The position numbers and the translations under genes are program-made. Below the pieces are notes generated by a model. That model saw nothing but the letters and a program-made list of their open reading frames with translations, ran no database searches and was not told the origin of the DNA. From Streptomyces sp. M41(2017) (GTDB lineage Bacteria; Actinomycetota; Actinomycetes; Streptomycetales; Streptomycetaceae), in assembly GCF_002078175.1 (NCBI RefSeq), contig NZ_MWFK01000001.1:5804368-5868367 (forward strand): a DNA stretch of 64,000 nt, in the 5' to 3' direction. Below, in pieces: positions 1 through 11,792 of this stretch; within the stretch, counting starts at the first letter, position 1; every line of letters starts with the position of its first letter.

Positions 1-375
1 CTGCACTGCGTCACCAAATGGTCCAAGTTCGACACCCACTGGCAGGGCGTCTCGCTGGACCTCCTGCTCGCGGACGTCGAGACCGCCGCAGAGTTCGCCC
101 TGGTCCACGCCTACGGCGGCTACACCACCAACCTCCCCCTGGAGGACCTGCTCGACGGACAGGCGTGGATCGCCTACGGCTACGACAGCGAGGACGTGCC
201 GCCCGAGCACGGCGGTCCCGCCCGGCTGCTGGTACCGCACCTGTACCTGTGGAAGTCGGCGAAATGGGTGCGCGGGATCCAACTGCTCCTGGACGACGAA
301 CCGGGGTTCTGGGAGAGCGCCGGCTACCACGACTACGGAGACCCATGGCGCGAACAGCGGTACCAAGGCGACTAG
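1..375 (+). CDS. Sulfite-oxidase-like molybdopterin oxidoreductase, C-terminal part (5' end outside window)
   Basis: The first 124 codons read through without a start, so the gene begins before the window. The fragment carries blocks typical of the oxidoreductase molybdopterin-binding (SUOX/YedY) fold: QGVSLDLLL near the start, then GGYTTNLPLEDL, and LVPHLYLWKSAKWV, the usual landmark in which a conserved Lys-Trp stretch precedes the end of the domain. The cofactor-ligating cysteine region would lie upstream and cannot be seen. The next gene, a flavin reductase, overlaps its 3' end by 31 bases in another frame, which suggests the two work together in one electron-transfer unit. Substrate is unknown; sulfite is a guess from the family. 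Confidence 0.82.
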   Translation: MHCVTKWSKFDTHWQGVSLDLLLADVETAAEFALVHAYGGYTTNLPLEDLLDGQAWIAYGYDSEDVPPEHGGPARLLVPHLYLWKSAKWVRGIQLLLDDEPGFWESAGYHDYGDPWREQRYQGD

Positions 376-1100
376 GCGACCGGCTGCGCTGGCGGGCGGC
401 CACGCTGACGGAGCGACGGCAGGAGACACCGGCCGCGAGCACCCTGATCCTGGACGTCCCCGGCTGGCCCGGACACCTCGCCGGCCAGCACGTGGACGTG
501 CGGCTGACGGCCGCCGACGGCTACAGCACCCAGCGCAGCTACTCGATCGCCTCCGCGCCGGGCGCCGAGCACGTCGAGCTCACCGTCCAGCGCGTCGAGG
601 ACGGCGAGGTGTCGCCGTACCTCGTCGACGCGTTCGGCGCCGGTGACGCGGTGGAACTGCGCGGACCGGTCGGCGGCTGGTTCGTGTGGCGCCCCGAGCA
701 GACCGAGCCCGTACTCCTCGTCGCCGGCGGCTCGGGACTCGTCCCGCTGATGGCGATGATCCGCGCCCGCCGTGCCGTCGGCGGCCGGTCGCCGTTCCGG
801 CTCATCTACTCCGTGCGCACCCCCCAGGACCGGCTCTACCAGGACGAGCTGCGCCACACCGACCCGGGCCTGGACGTGGCGTACGTCTACACACGCACCG
901 CCCCCGAGGCCGCGCGGCGCCCGCCCGGGCGGCTGCGCGCCGAGGACCTCGTGACGTCCGGGTGGCCCCCCGACTTCGAACCGACCGTCTACGTCTGCGG
1001 GCCCACCGGCTTCGTCGAGTACGCGGCCGACCAACTGGTCGGACTCGGGCACGCCCCCGGACTCGTCCGTACCGAACGCTTCGGTCCCAGCGGAGGCTGA
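345..1100 (+). CDS. Ferredoxin reductase-type FAD/NAD(P)-binding oxidoreductase
   Basis: A 251-residue protein of the FNR-like flavin reductase family. An N-terminal FAD domain carries the flavin-binding motif RSYSIAS (about residues 65-71); the nucleotide domain has GGSGLVPLMAM (about 131-141) and the C-terminal VCGPTGFVE. No iron-sulfur cysteine cluster is present, so it would accept electrons from NAD(P)H through FAD only. I chose ATG 345 because GGAG lies just upstream and it gives the usual family length; an in-frame start further upstream would sit wholly inside the molybdoenzyme gene. It overlaps that gene and ends two bases before the DUF6510 start, so the three form a tight operon. 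It probably reduces or is reduced by the molybdoenzyme (inference). Confidence 0.88.
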   Translation: MARTAVPRRLGDRLRWRAATLTERRQETPAASTLILDVPGWPGHLAGQHVDVRLTAADGYSTQRSYSIASAPGAEHVELTVQRVEDGEVSPYLVDAFGAGDAVELRGPVGGWFVWRPEQTEPVLLVAGGSGLVPLMAMIRARRAVGGRSPFRLIYSVRTPQDRLYQDELRHTDPGLDVAYVYTRTAPEAARRPPGRLRAEDLVTSGWPPDFEPTVYVCGPTGFVEYAADQLVGLGHAPGLVRTERFGPSGG

Positions 1101-1101
1101 G

Positions 1102-1422
1102 ATGACCACGCTCCCCATCGACGCACCGTACGACGCCTACGACGACGACGCCCACGAGGACGGCAACGTGCTGGCCGGGCCCCTCTCCGAGGTGTTCGCC
1201 GTCGACCTGACCGTGGCGGTCGCCACCTGCACCGGCTGCGGCAATGCGGGACCCGTCGCCCGGCTGCGGGTCTACGGCCGCGGGCCCGGGCTGATCGCCC
1301 GCTGCCCCGACTGCGCCCACGTCATGCTCCGGCTCGTCCGCGGCCCCGGCACCGCCTGGCTCGACCTGCGCGGAACCGTCAGCCTGCGCATCGCACTGCC
1401 CGACGCTCTCCCGGACGCGTAA
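1102..1422 (+). CDS. DUF6510 family zinc-ribbon-like protein
   Basis: A 106-residue protein whose centre holds a CTGC...CPDC pair of CxxC motifs spaced about 25 residues apart, the pattern of a small zinc ribbon. The rest (DGNVLAGPLSEVF at the N-terminus, LRLVRGPGTAWLDL later) matches what I know as DUF6510, a family found beside sulfite-oxidase-like enzymes and ferredoxin reductases in actinobacteria. It starts two bases after the reductase stop, so it is almost certainly cotranslated. Its biochemical role is not known; assembly or electron-transfer support for the molybdoenzyme is a guess from position. Confidence 0.75.
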   Translation: MTTLPIDAPYDAYDDDAHEDGNVLAGPLSEVFAVDLTVAVATCTGCGNAGPVARLRVYGRGPGLIARCPDCAHVMLRLVRGPGTAWLDLRGTVSLRIALPDALPDA

Positions 1423-1668
1423 CGCACATCCGCCCACAGTCGGTCAGGATTCGAGAAGCGCACGGCAGCGGGCCTCACCTAGCCTTGCTCCCCGGGCGTC
1501 GTCACATCGCGCGCGCCGGCTTCGTCAGGGTGGTGGACGGAGGTTCCCGCCCGCCCCGCGGACGGAACCGACGCGACAGTGCCCGGCATCGCGGCCGGGG
1601 CTGGTTGGATCGAGCCAGGCGATGCCGACGGAGACCGCGCAGGCGGCCGCCCGAGAGATGGAGAGACG

Positions 1669-4056
<2,388 letters not shown>

Positions 4057-4070
4057 ACGGCAAGGGCGCG

Positions 4071-4102
4071 CCCGGGTCCGGCAGCTCACTGCCGGGCCCG
4101 GG
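4071..4102 (+). terminator. Hairpin after UvrA-like gene
   Basis: A 14-bp stem (CCCGGGTCCGGCAG against CTGCCGGGCCCGGG, one T:G pair) closes on the four-base loop CTCA, 15 bases after the stop. There is no T-run, as is usual for streptomycete terminators. Confidence 0.6.
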
Positions 4103-4256
4103 CAGGTCTCCTCCGTGACTTTGCGGAGCACGAAGAGGAGGCCCTCGCCGTCCGGGGTCCCGGGACAGCAAGCAGATGAAGAAATCGGGCGGGTGCCGAG
4201 ATTTCTGAGCATTCAAGCACCTGGACAGCGGCCTGAGAAGTGGGCCTTTGAGGAGT

Positions 4257-7200
4257 TCACGGGCGCTTGTGGTTCACCAGTTCTCGTCCGGCGGGATAGG
4301 GGAGCGCCGCCGACAGCGACTCCGCCGTGTCGAAGGCCTGGTGGGCCTCGGTGACGCGGCCCAGGGCGGCGAGCGCGGCCGCATGGGCGATACGGGCGTC
4401 CGCTTCGGCCAGCCGCTCGCCCGCCTCGCACGCCCGGGCCGTCTCACGGGCCGCCAGCTCGGCGGCTCCAAGGCCGTCCCCCGTGCCCAGCCGTGCCCAC
4501 GCGGTCAGGGGCGCGGCCCCCGTCGTCGCCGCGTCGGGCTCGGTCAGCAGCTCCAGGGCTGCTGCGGGGCGACGTCGGCGCAGCAGCAGTTCGGCCCGTG
4601 CCAGCCGCACCTCGTGCAGGGCCTGCTGATCACCCTGCCCGTCCGCCGCGTCCGCGGCACGGGCGAGCAACTCCTCCGCGGACGGCGCGGTGCCGGCGTC
4701 AGGGCCGGCGCCCGGCCGCATCCGGACACGGGCGAGGGCGGCCAGCGCGTACGCCGTCGACCAGGTGACGGCCCCCTGCCGACGGTCGTCGTCCACCGCG
4801 GCCTCGGCCAGTGCGGCCGCCGTCCCCGGCTCTTCGAGCAGAAGATGCAGTTCGGCGAGGTTCGCACGCTCGAAGGCCGCCGCGGTCGGATCGCCCGAGC
4901 GCTCGGCGAGTTCGAGCGCGCGGCGGCCGGTCCGGGTGGCCTCCCGCAGCCTGCCCGAGCGCCGGGCGTGCTCCCGCAGGACGGAGAGGACCGACGCCAG
5001 TACCTGAGGATCGCCGTACGCCTCCGCGTGCGGCAGCGCCTCGTCGGCCACCGGACGCGCGTCACTGAACCGGCCCGCCAGCGCGAGCGCCGTGGCCTGC
5101 GCGGTGAGCGCCCTGGCCAGCAGACCCCGCCGTTCCGGTCCCGTCACCCGCTGGGCTGCCTCGTGCGCGGAGCGCGCCGCCTCGACGGCGTCCGGATAGT
5201 GCCCCGTCACGAAACACAGCACGGACCGGCCCAGATGATGGGCCGCCGCCGCGTCGGCGGCCGTACCCGGAGCGGGCGGTGACGCGTCGAGGAAGGCGAA
5301 CCCCTCCGTGGCCGAACGCGACTTGGCGAGCACCTCGGCCAGCCGCGCCGCCGCCAGCACCCGGCCGTCGCCGTCCCCGCGCCGCCGCATGTCCTCCAGG
5401 GCCTCCCGCAGGATCAGGGCCGCGTCGTCGTAGCGGGCCATGCGGCGCAGCACCGCGGCCCGGTCGATCCTGATCCAGGCAGCCTCGGCCGCCGCGGAGT
5501 CGAGGCGCTCCGTCAGCTGCACGTAGTAGTGGTCGGCCGCGTCGTTGGCGCACAGCGCGGCGGCGCGCTCCGCCGCCCGGCGCAGGAACCCGGTCGCACG
5601 CGGGTCGTCGGCCAGCGTCAGATGGACGGCGAGCGTGTCCACCGCCTCGGGCCTGCGCCGCAGTACGGTCTCGGCGTACGCGGAGTGCAGCAGCCGGCGC
5701 CGGGCGGCCGACAGGCGTTCGTAGCAGGTGAGCCGGATCAGCGGGTGCCGGAAGGCGAGCCCGGGCGCGCCCTGACCGTCGGTGACCACGTCGCGTTCGG
5801 TGAGCACGGACGCCGCGATGGCCGCGTCCGCTCCCGCCGTGGCCTCCGCGGGCGACAGCGGCGGATGCAGACCGCCGCCCGCGACGTCGAGGACGTCCGA
5901 GAGCGCCGCGTCGCCGCCCGCCGCCGCGACGGCCTCCACCACCCGGCGCGCCGCAGGACCCAGCCGCGCCAGCCGCTCGGCGACCAACTGCCGCACGCCG
6001 TCCGGTGTTTGACTGCCCGCGTCGTCGGGAGCAGAGGCGAGTTCCAGGGCGAACAACGGGTTGCCCAGGGACAGTTCCCACACCCGCTCGGGCGGCTCGT
6101 GTCCGGGCGGCAGGCCCAGAGTGTCGGCGGCGAGGGCGAGGCAGTCGGCGCGAGTGAGCCGCTCCAGGCCGACACGTTCGGCCAGCTGCTGCCGTACGAG
6201 GGTGTCCAGGACGGTGAGCCGGGGGTCGAACTCCGCGAGTTCCTCGGAACGGTAGGTCACGAGGAAGCGCCAGTCGGCGTGCGCGGCCGCCGCACGCCGG
6301 GCCAGATGGCTCAGGAGCTGCCAGGACCCCACGTCGGCGGCGTGCAGGTCGTCGAGGACGACGAGTACCGGTGCGGTCGTGGCGAGATCGTGGAGCATCG
6401 CTGCCGTCGAACGGAACAGCCGCTCCCGCTCCTCCTCCGGGCTGCGCTCGGCGGCCGCGCCGACCTGCCCCAGCGAGGGGAGCAGCGACGCCAGTTCGGG
6501 ATGCTCGGTACCGGTCCGTGCCCGTTCGGCGGGCGGCCGTTCCGCCAGCCATCCGTCGAGCGCCTCGGCGAACGCGCCGAACGGGGTGTGGCCCTCCGCG
6601 TCATGACCCGCACCCCACAGCACGGCCGTCCCGGAGGCGAAGGCCTGCCGGGCCGCTTCGAGAGCGAGCCGCGTCTTGCCGAGCCCCGCCTCCCCGCCGA
6701 TCAGCCGCACGGGCGGACCGCCCGCCCGCAACAGGTCGTCGAGCGCCCGGCCGCGTCCGCGCAGCGGCGCGGGCACGGCGCCCCGCAGGACGGCGGGCGG
6801 CAGGAAGGCCTGCCCGGCCGCGGTGGCCGGCCCGGCGGGGCTGTCCGTGTCGAGCGCCTGGAGGTGCAGCCGCTCGGTCACGGGGCCCGGGCGGATGCCG
6901 AGTTCGCCGTCCAGCGCCTGCCGACAGGCGTGGAACTGGCGTATCGCCTGACGGCGCAGTCCCTGCCGCAGACTGGCCCGCATCAGGAGCTGGTGGGCAC
7001 GTTCCTCGGCGGGATGCTCGTCGAGGACCTGCCGCGCCGTGGCCGCGGCCTCCTCGGGCGCACCGTCGTCGAGGAGCGCCTCGGCGAGCGTGAGGCGCAG
7101 CCGGTCGCGGAGCCCGGCGAGCCGTTCACGCAGCGCCCGGGCCCAGTCCGCGTAGCGGTCCTCGGGCAGGAGCTCGCCGGTGAACGCGTCCAGCGCGGCG

Positions 7201-7649
7201 GCCAGTCCGGGGGCGGTCGGCGTGCGCAGCGCGTCCTCGGCCAGCCGCTCGGCGTGGTCGGTGTCGATCCACACGGTCCCCGCGTCCAGACGCAGGAGAG
7301 CACCGTCGGAGACGAGGTAGGAGGAGGCCCTGCGGGGGGCGAGTTCCGGTTCGAGGGCGCGGCGGGCGGCGTGCAGGGCCACCCGCAGGCTCCCCAGGGC
7401 CTGCTGGGGATCGGCGTCGGGCCAGCACACCTCCGTCGCCTGCTCGCGGTGCAGGCTGTGCCCGGGCGCGACGGCGAGGAGCTTCACCAGGGCCTGCGCG
7501 CTGGGCCGCGGCCAGCGCTCCGCGAGCGCGGGCCCACCGTCACGTGTGACGTGAAAACCGCCGAAAAGGTGCAGGCGCAGCAGTGGGGGAGTGCCGGCCG
7601 ACCCCTCGGCGGGGTGACCTGGTGGCTGGTTCGTGTAGTGCTCACCCAT
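4257..7649 (-). CDS. SARP-type regulator with BTAD, AAA-ATPase and TPR-like domains
   Basis: An 1130-residue regulator. Residues about 20-110 form an OmpR-like winged helix (LRLHLFGGFHV start), followed by a bacterial transcriptional activator domain to about 270 (ERAHQLLMRASLRQG, ELGIRPGP). A P-loop NTPase follows with Walker A GEAGLGKTRLA and Walker B LVVLDDLHAAD, then about 600 residues of alanine-rich helical repeats consistent with TPRs. This is the AfsR/large-SARP architecture; such proteins activate secondary-metabolite or morphological genes in response to nucleotide and phosphorylation signals. There is no C-terminal LuxR helix-turn-helix. It is followed downstream by the convergent UvrA-like gene and lies upstream-adjacent to a P450 on the same strand, a possible target. 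Confidence 0.88.
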   Translation of the reverse strand: MGEHYTNQPPGHPAEGSAGTPPLLRLHLFGGFHVTRDGGPALAERWPRPSAQALVKLLAVAPGHSLHREQATEVCWPDADPQQALGSLRVALHAARRALEPELAPRRASSYLVSDGALLRLDAGTVWIDTDHAERLAEDALRTPTAPGLAAALDAFTGELLPEDRYADWARALRERLAGLRDRLRLTLAEALLDDGAPEEAAATARQVLDEHPAEERAHQLLMRASLRQGLRRQAIRQFHACRQALDGELGIRPGPVTERLHLQALDTDSPAGPATAAGQAFLPPAVLRGAVPAPLRGRGRALDDLLRAGGPPVRLIGGEAGLGKTRLALEAARQAFASGTAVLWGAGHDAEGHTPFGAFAEALDGWLAERPPAERARTGTEHPELASLLPSLGQVGAAAERSPEEERERLFRSTAAMLHDLATTAPVLVVLDDLHAADVGSWQLLSHLARRAAAAHADWRFLVTYRSEELAEFDPRLTVLDTLVRQQLAERVGLERLTRADCLALAADTLGLPPGHEPPERVWELSLGNPLFALELASAPDDAGSQTPDGVRQLVAERLARLGPAARRVVEAVAAAGGDAALSDVLDVAGGGLHPPLSPAEATAGADAAIAASVLTERDVVTDGQGAPGLAFRHPLIRLTCYERLSAARRRLLHSAYAETVLRRRPEAVDTLAVHLTLADDPRATGFLRRAAERAAALCANDAADHYYVQLTERLDSAAAEAAWIRIDRAAVLRRMARYDDAALILREALEDMRRRGDGDGRVLAAARLAEVLAKSRSATEGFAFLDASPPAPGTAADAAAAHHLGRSVLCFVTGHYPDAVEAARSAHEAAQRVTGPERRGLLARALTAQATALALAGRFSDARPVADEALPHAEAYGDPQVLASVLSVLREHARRSGRLREATRTGRRALELAERSGDPTAAAFERANLAELHLLLEEPGTAAALAEAAVDDDRRQGAVTWSTAYALAALARVRMRPGAGPDAGTAPSAEELLARAADAADGQGDQQALHEVRLARAELLLRRRRPAAALELLTEPDAATTGAAPLTAWARLGTGDGLGAAELAARETARACEAGERLAEADARIAHAAALAALGRVTEAHQAFDTAESLSAALPYPAGRELVNHKRP

Positions 7650-7912
7650 GAGCGCGTCACTCTAGACGGCCTGGCAGGGGAGGTGCGCAGGCACCCCGGT
7701 GACGGCCCGGGGCGGATCGTGCGGAGCGCGCCCGGCGTGGCCGCGGTCGACGTCCGCCGGCCCCGTGTCCCGCGTCCACCGGGACGGGGTCCGCTGCCGC
7801 GCACCCGCCCCGCCCGGGCGAACCGGAGCGGGGCGTCGCGGCCGGTCACCACCGGCACGGCGTGGATGCGGCGTGGCAGGGCTCCGGCCGGCACGGAGCC
7901 CCGCCGCCCGTG

Positions 7913-9139
7913 CTACCCGGCCACCGCGTCGAAGACCACCGGCAGCGACCGCGGGCCGCGGGTGAAGACACCCTGCTCGGCGGGGTCGAAGCCGTCGGCG
8001 AGGCGGAGGCCGGGCAGAGCGTCGAGGAGCTGGTTCACACCGGTCTCGACCTCCGCCTTGGCGAGGAGCGCCCCCACGCAGAAGTGCCGCCCGAGGGCGA
8101 AGGCGAGATGGTCCGCGGCGGCGGTGAACGCGGAGGTCGTGCTCAGGTCGTCGCGGAAGATGTCGAAGCGGTCGGGCTCGCGATAGCGGTCCCCGTCACG
8201 GTTCGCGGAGCCGATCAGGCACGTCACGGTGGCACCCGCCGGGATGACACCACCGGAGACCTCCACCTCCGTGGCGGACTGCCGCATGATCATGTGGACC
8301 GGAGGGGTGTACCGCAGCGTCTCGGCGAAAGCCGCCGCGATCAGGGTGCGGTCCTCCCGGACGGCCGCCAACTGGTCAGGATTCCGCAGGAGGTTGGCGA
8401 AGACGCTCGCGATCGCCTTGTCGGTGGTCTCGCCCCCGGCCGCCAGCAGCAGACTGCAGAACGCCTTGATGTCCTCGTCGCTCATCCGCACGCCGTCCAC
8501 CTCGGCGGCACACAGCACGGACAGCAGATCCTCACCCGGGCTCTCCCGCCGCTCGCGGATCACCGGGATCATGTACTCGGCGAACTCCACCCGGGTGCGC
8601 TCGCCGGCCGCCGTCACCTCCGGATCGGCCGCGAGGTTGCCGAGGAACGCGATCACGGCCGTGTACCAGCCGTGGAAGCGGGTGTGGTCGGCCTTGTCCA
8701 GGCCCAGCATGTCGGCGATCACGTTGACCGGGAGCCGCGTGGCGTAGTCGCTGACGAGGTCCGCGGAACCGGAGTGCCGGAAGGCGTCGATGAGTTCGCG
8801 CGAGTTGCGCTCGATGACCGGCAGGAACTTCTCCTGCAGATCGCTGCCCCGGAACGCCGGCGCCACCAGCGCCCGCCGCACGGAGTGTTCCCGCCCGCTC
8901 AGCTGAAGGATCGTCCGGCCGTGCACCGGCTCCAGCTGCCAGTTGTAGTTGTCGGTCGTGAACTCGGCCTTCTTGTCCTTGAAGACCCGCTCGACATCCG
9001 CGTACCGCGAGACGATGTAACTCTGCATCGCCTCGTGCCAGATCAGCGGCTCCTCCTCCCGCATCACCCGGTAGGCCGGATACGGGTCGGCGGCGAACTC
9101 GGGTGAAAGGATGTCGGGGGCCTGTCGTGCCGTGGACAT
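7913..9139 (-). CDS. Cytochrome P450, CypX/CYP134-like
   Basis: A 408-residue soluble P450. The haem-binding loop is FALGRHFCVGALLAK (cysteine near residue 353), the I-helix oxygen motif is AAGGETTD, and the K-helix ExxR is ETLRY. From memory of the family, several blocks resemble Bacillus CypX, the cyclo-dileucine oxidase: an SRYxDV block near the N-terminus, the SGREHSVRR stretch, MLGLDKADH, IGSANRD and the ending TRGPRSLPVVFD. No cyclodipeptide synthase is in view, so the substrate is open. The start ATG 9139 has GAGGAG four bases upstream; the frame stays open far upstream only because it is antisense to secDF. The SARP-AAA gene just downstream on the same strand may regulate it (inference). 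Confidence 0.92.
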   Translation of the reverse strand: MSTARQAPDILSPEFAADPYPAYRVMREEEPLIWHEAMQSYIVSRYADVERVFKDKKAEFTTDNYNWQLEPVHGRTILQLSGREHSVRRALVAPAFRGSDLQEKFLPVIERNSRELIDAFRHSGSADLVSDYATRLPVNVIADMLGLDKADHTRFHGWYTAVIAFLGNLAADPEVTAAGERTRVEFAEYMIPVIRERRESPGEDLLSVLCAAEVDGVRMSDEDIKAFCSLLLAAGGETTDKAIASVFANLLRNPDQLAAVREDRTLIAAAFAETLRYTPPVHMIMRQSATEVEVSGGVIPAGATVTCLIGSANRDGDRYREPDRFDIFRDDLSTTSAFTAAADHLAFALGRHFCVGALLAKAEVETGVNQLLDALPGLRLADGFDPAEQGVFTRGPRSLPVVFDAVAG

Positions 9140-9249
9140 GAAACTCCTCGAACTGGACGCCGGGGTCACTCCGGGCGTACTGATCACCCGACGAGTCGAA
9201 CAGTCAACGTGTCCTCGAATCCGGGGTGTTGAGGAGGGTGCTGCGCACT

Positions 9250-11568
9250 TCATCGCTCGGCCGACGGCCCGGTCGACGGGGGCGCGTCGCCCTCCGCGAG
9301 GAGCCGGCCGTCGAGTTCGACGGCCAGCGGAGTGGCGACGAACATCGAGGAGTACGTGCCCACCGCCAGGCCGATGAGAAGAGCCAGGGCGAAGTCGGTG
9401 AGCGAGCCGCCGCCGAACACCGCCAGCGCCGTCAGGACGAAGGCCGCGCCCACACCGGTGTTGACCGTACGCGGCAGCGTTTGCAGCAGCGCCCGGTCGG
9501 CCGTGCGGGAGAAGGGCACCGTGCTGTCGAGGCGGCGCAGCTCCCTGATGCGGTCGAAGACGACCACCGAGTCGTTCACGGAGTAGCCGATGACGGTCAG
9601 CAGCGCGGCGAGGAACACGCCGTCGACCGGCCTGCCCCACCAGGCGAAGACACCGAGGAGGATCACGACGTCGTGGGCGAGCGCGGCGACCGCCGAGGTG
9701 CCCAGCAGCCAGCGGAAACGGGCGGCGAGGTAGACGAGTTGGGCGGCGAGGGCGACAGCGAGAGCGATCAGCGCTCCGCGTCGAAGCTCCCGTCCGAGGC
9801 TCGGGCCGATCGACTCGTCGCGCACCGTCTCGGCCCGCGGCGCCAGATCCTTCACCACCGCGCTGACGGAGGCTGCCTGCGCGTTCGTCAGCGGGCCCGT
9901 CCTGACGATGACCCGGTCGTTCCCGGCGCCCTGGACGACAGCGTGCGGAAAGCCGGCCTCGGCGAGCGCGACGCGCAGCCGGTCGGGGGCGACGGGAGTC
10001 GTCGTGGCGTACTCGACGAGTCGGCCACCGGTGAACTCCACACCGAGGTCCAGGCCTCGCGCGGCCATCCCGGAGGCGGCCAGCACGAGGGCGACCGCGG
10101 ATCCGGCCAGCCAGCGGCGCGGCGTACGCATCGGCCGGGGATTCCAGCGCCGCAGTCCGTCGCGGACGTGGCCCGTGTGGGCGATACCGGTGAGCCGTGG
10201 ACGCCGGCGGGCCCAGGGGCGACCCACCGTGTGTTCGGCGAGCGCGCGCGTGACGACCAGGGCGCTGACCATCGACGCCAGAACGCCGATGCCCAAGGTG
10301 ACCCCGAAGCCGCGCACGGGACCCGAAGCGAGGAAGAAGAGCAGGACAGCGGCGATGAGGGTGGTGACGTTGGAGTCCGCAATGGCACTGAAGGCGCCGC
10401 GGAAACCGGCGTTCAGCGAGGAGCGGGGCGTGGCACGGGCCCGGCCGGCGTGCTCCTCGCGGGCGCGCTCGAAGACCAGCACGTTGGCGTCGACCGCCAT
10501 CCCGATGGCCAGGACGAACCCGGCGAGCCCCGGCAGGGTGAGTGTGGCGCCGACGGCGGCCAGCGCCGCGTAGGAGATCAGGCCGTAGCAGGCGAGGACG
10601 ATCGTCGCCAGCACGCCCATGAGCCGGTAGGCGACGCAGAGGAACAGCGCGGTCAGCGCCGTTCCGACGACCGCGGCCCACGCGCCCGCCCGGATCGCCT
10701 CGGCCCCGAGGGACGGCCCGACGACCCGCTGCTCGACGGTCTCCACCGGCACCGGAAGGGCGCCCCCCGCGATGAGCAGCGCCAGCTCGCGGGCCTCGGC
10801 GCCGTCGAACGAGCCGTTGATGCGCGTCGCCCCGCCGCCGATCCCGGAGCCGCACGAGACCGAAGGGTCGACCTGAGGGGAGGAGATGACCTTGCCGTCC
10901 AGCACGATGGCCACGCGGCGCGCGGGATCTCCCGCCGGGTGACAGGCCGCCTCGCCGGTCAGCCGGGCCCATCCGTCACGACCGGCCCCCCTGAAACCGA
11001 CCGCGACGTGCCACCCGGCTCCGGTCTCTCCGTCGAAGAGGGCGTCCGCCGAGGTGATGTCCGCACCGGTCAGGGCCGGAGCCCGCAGGCGCAGCAGCGT
11101 GCCGGACTCGTCCGGCAGAACCTGCTGGTGAGGCCGCTTGGGGAGGGGCAGGGGCGTGTCGTCCGGGCCGGCGGCGATGCCGAGAACGGGGTGGACGGTT
11201 AGCTGAGCCGTGCGGCCGAGCAGGTCGGCCGCGTGCCGGGGGTCCTGCACGCCGGGCAGTTCGACGACGATCCGGTCGCCGCCGGAGCGGACGACGGTGG
11301 CTTCGGAGACCCCGAGCGCGTCGACACGCCCGCGCAGCACCTCCACGGTGCGGTCCATGGCGCCGGCCCGGTCGACGCTTCCGCCGTCCGACCCGGCGCC
11401 CGTGTCCGCCGCCGCGTCGGCCGGGGAGGGCGGCCGGGTCTCCAGCACGATCTGGGTTCCGCCCCGCAGGTCCAGACCGAGCTGGAGGGGCACGGTCAGC
11501 GCCACGGCGAGGGAGAGGGCGACGACGGCGAGAGAGATCAGCGCGCGGATGCGCGGGGCGCCGGGCAC
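9250..11568 (-). CDS. secDF: Fused protein-export membrane protein SecDF
   Basis: A 772-residue fusion of SecD and SecF halves, an RND-type accessory that uses the proton gradient to finish Sec-dependent export. The N-terminus has one membrane helix followed by QLGLDLRGGTQIVL, the SecD D1 motif; the first membrane bundle includes GFVLAIGMAVDANVLVFER, and the SecF half includes LGVEFTGGRLVEY and the motif TVIGYSVNDSVVVFDR. Streptomycetes normally also carry separate secD and secF beside yajC; this fused extra copy is a second paralogue. GTG start with GGAGG six bases upstream. It lies between a P450 and a NarL-type response regulator; the 110-bp gap to the P450 allows separate transcription. 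Confidence 0.92.
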   Translation of the reverse strand: MPGAPRIRALISLAVVALSLAVALTVPLQLGLDLRGGTQIVLETRPPSPADAAADTGAGSDGGSVDRAGAMDRTVEVLRGRVDALGVSEATVVRSGGDRIVVELPGVQDPRHAADLLGRTAQLTVHPVLGIAAGPDDTPLPLPKRPHQQVLPDESGTLLRLRAPALTGADITSADALFDGETGAGWHVAVGFRGAGRDGWARLTGEAACHPAGDPARRVAIVLDGKVISSPQVDPSVSCGSGIGGGATRINGSFDGAEARELALLIAGGALPVPVETVEQRVVGPSLGAEAIRAGAWAAVVGTALTALFLCVAYRLMGVLATIVLACYGLISYAALAAVGATLTLPGLAGFVLAIGMAVDANVLVFERAREEHAGRARATPRSSLNAGFRGAFSAIADSNVTTLIAAVLLFFLASGPVRGFGVTLGIGVLASMVSALVVTRALAEHTVGRPWARRRPRLTGIAHTGHVRDGLRRWNPRPMRTPRRWLAGSAVALVLAASGMAARGLDLGVEFTGGRLVEYATTTPVAPDRLRVALAEAGFPHAVVQGAGNDRVIVRTGPLTNAQAASVSAVVKDLAPRAETVRDESIGPSLGRELRRGALIALAVALAAQLVYLAARFRWLLGTSAVAALAHDVVILLGVFAWWGRPVDGVFLAALLTVIGYSVNDSVVVFDRIRELRRLDSTVPFSRTADRALLQTLPRTVNTGVGAAFVLTALAVFGGGSLTDFALALLIGLAVGTYSSMFVATPLAVELDGRLLAEGDAPPSTGPSAER

Positions 11569-11709
11569 GGCAGGCCTCCGGTGGGTGGCTCGGGGTGGGT
11601 GGTCGGACGCGGGGTGCGCGGCGGCCTCGGGCGGCGGACGGATCGGCAGGGAGTGCGCCTCGGCCGACGTCCGGGCGCGTCCGGGGGCATGGCGCTTCGG
11701 CCGAGGAAG

Positions 11710-11754
11710 GCCTCAGGGCTCCGACGGGGGAGTGGGCGGCCGGAGCCCTGAGGC
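11710..11754 (-). terminator. Hairpin downstream of the response regulator
   Basis: A perfect 14-bp inverted repeat, GCCTCAGGGCTCCG and its complement, around a 17-base loop, 38 bases past the response-regulator stop. Confidence 0.65.
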
Positions 11755-11792
11755 GGTCGGCGGGTGTTGGTTCGGCGCGGTCGCCCGGGGGA

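Noticed and set aside
5529..8186. 885-codon open frame on the plus strand
   Set aside because: It is antisense to the SARP regulator and P450; its product is Arg/Gly-rich with no domain. Such shadow frames are expected in very GC-rich coding DNA.
9140..10972. Upstream in-frame extension of the P450
   Set aside because: It lies opposite-frame to secDF on the same strand, and the P450 has its own ATG and ribosome site giving normal length.
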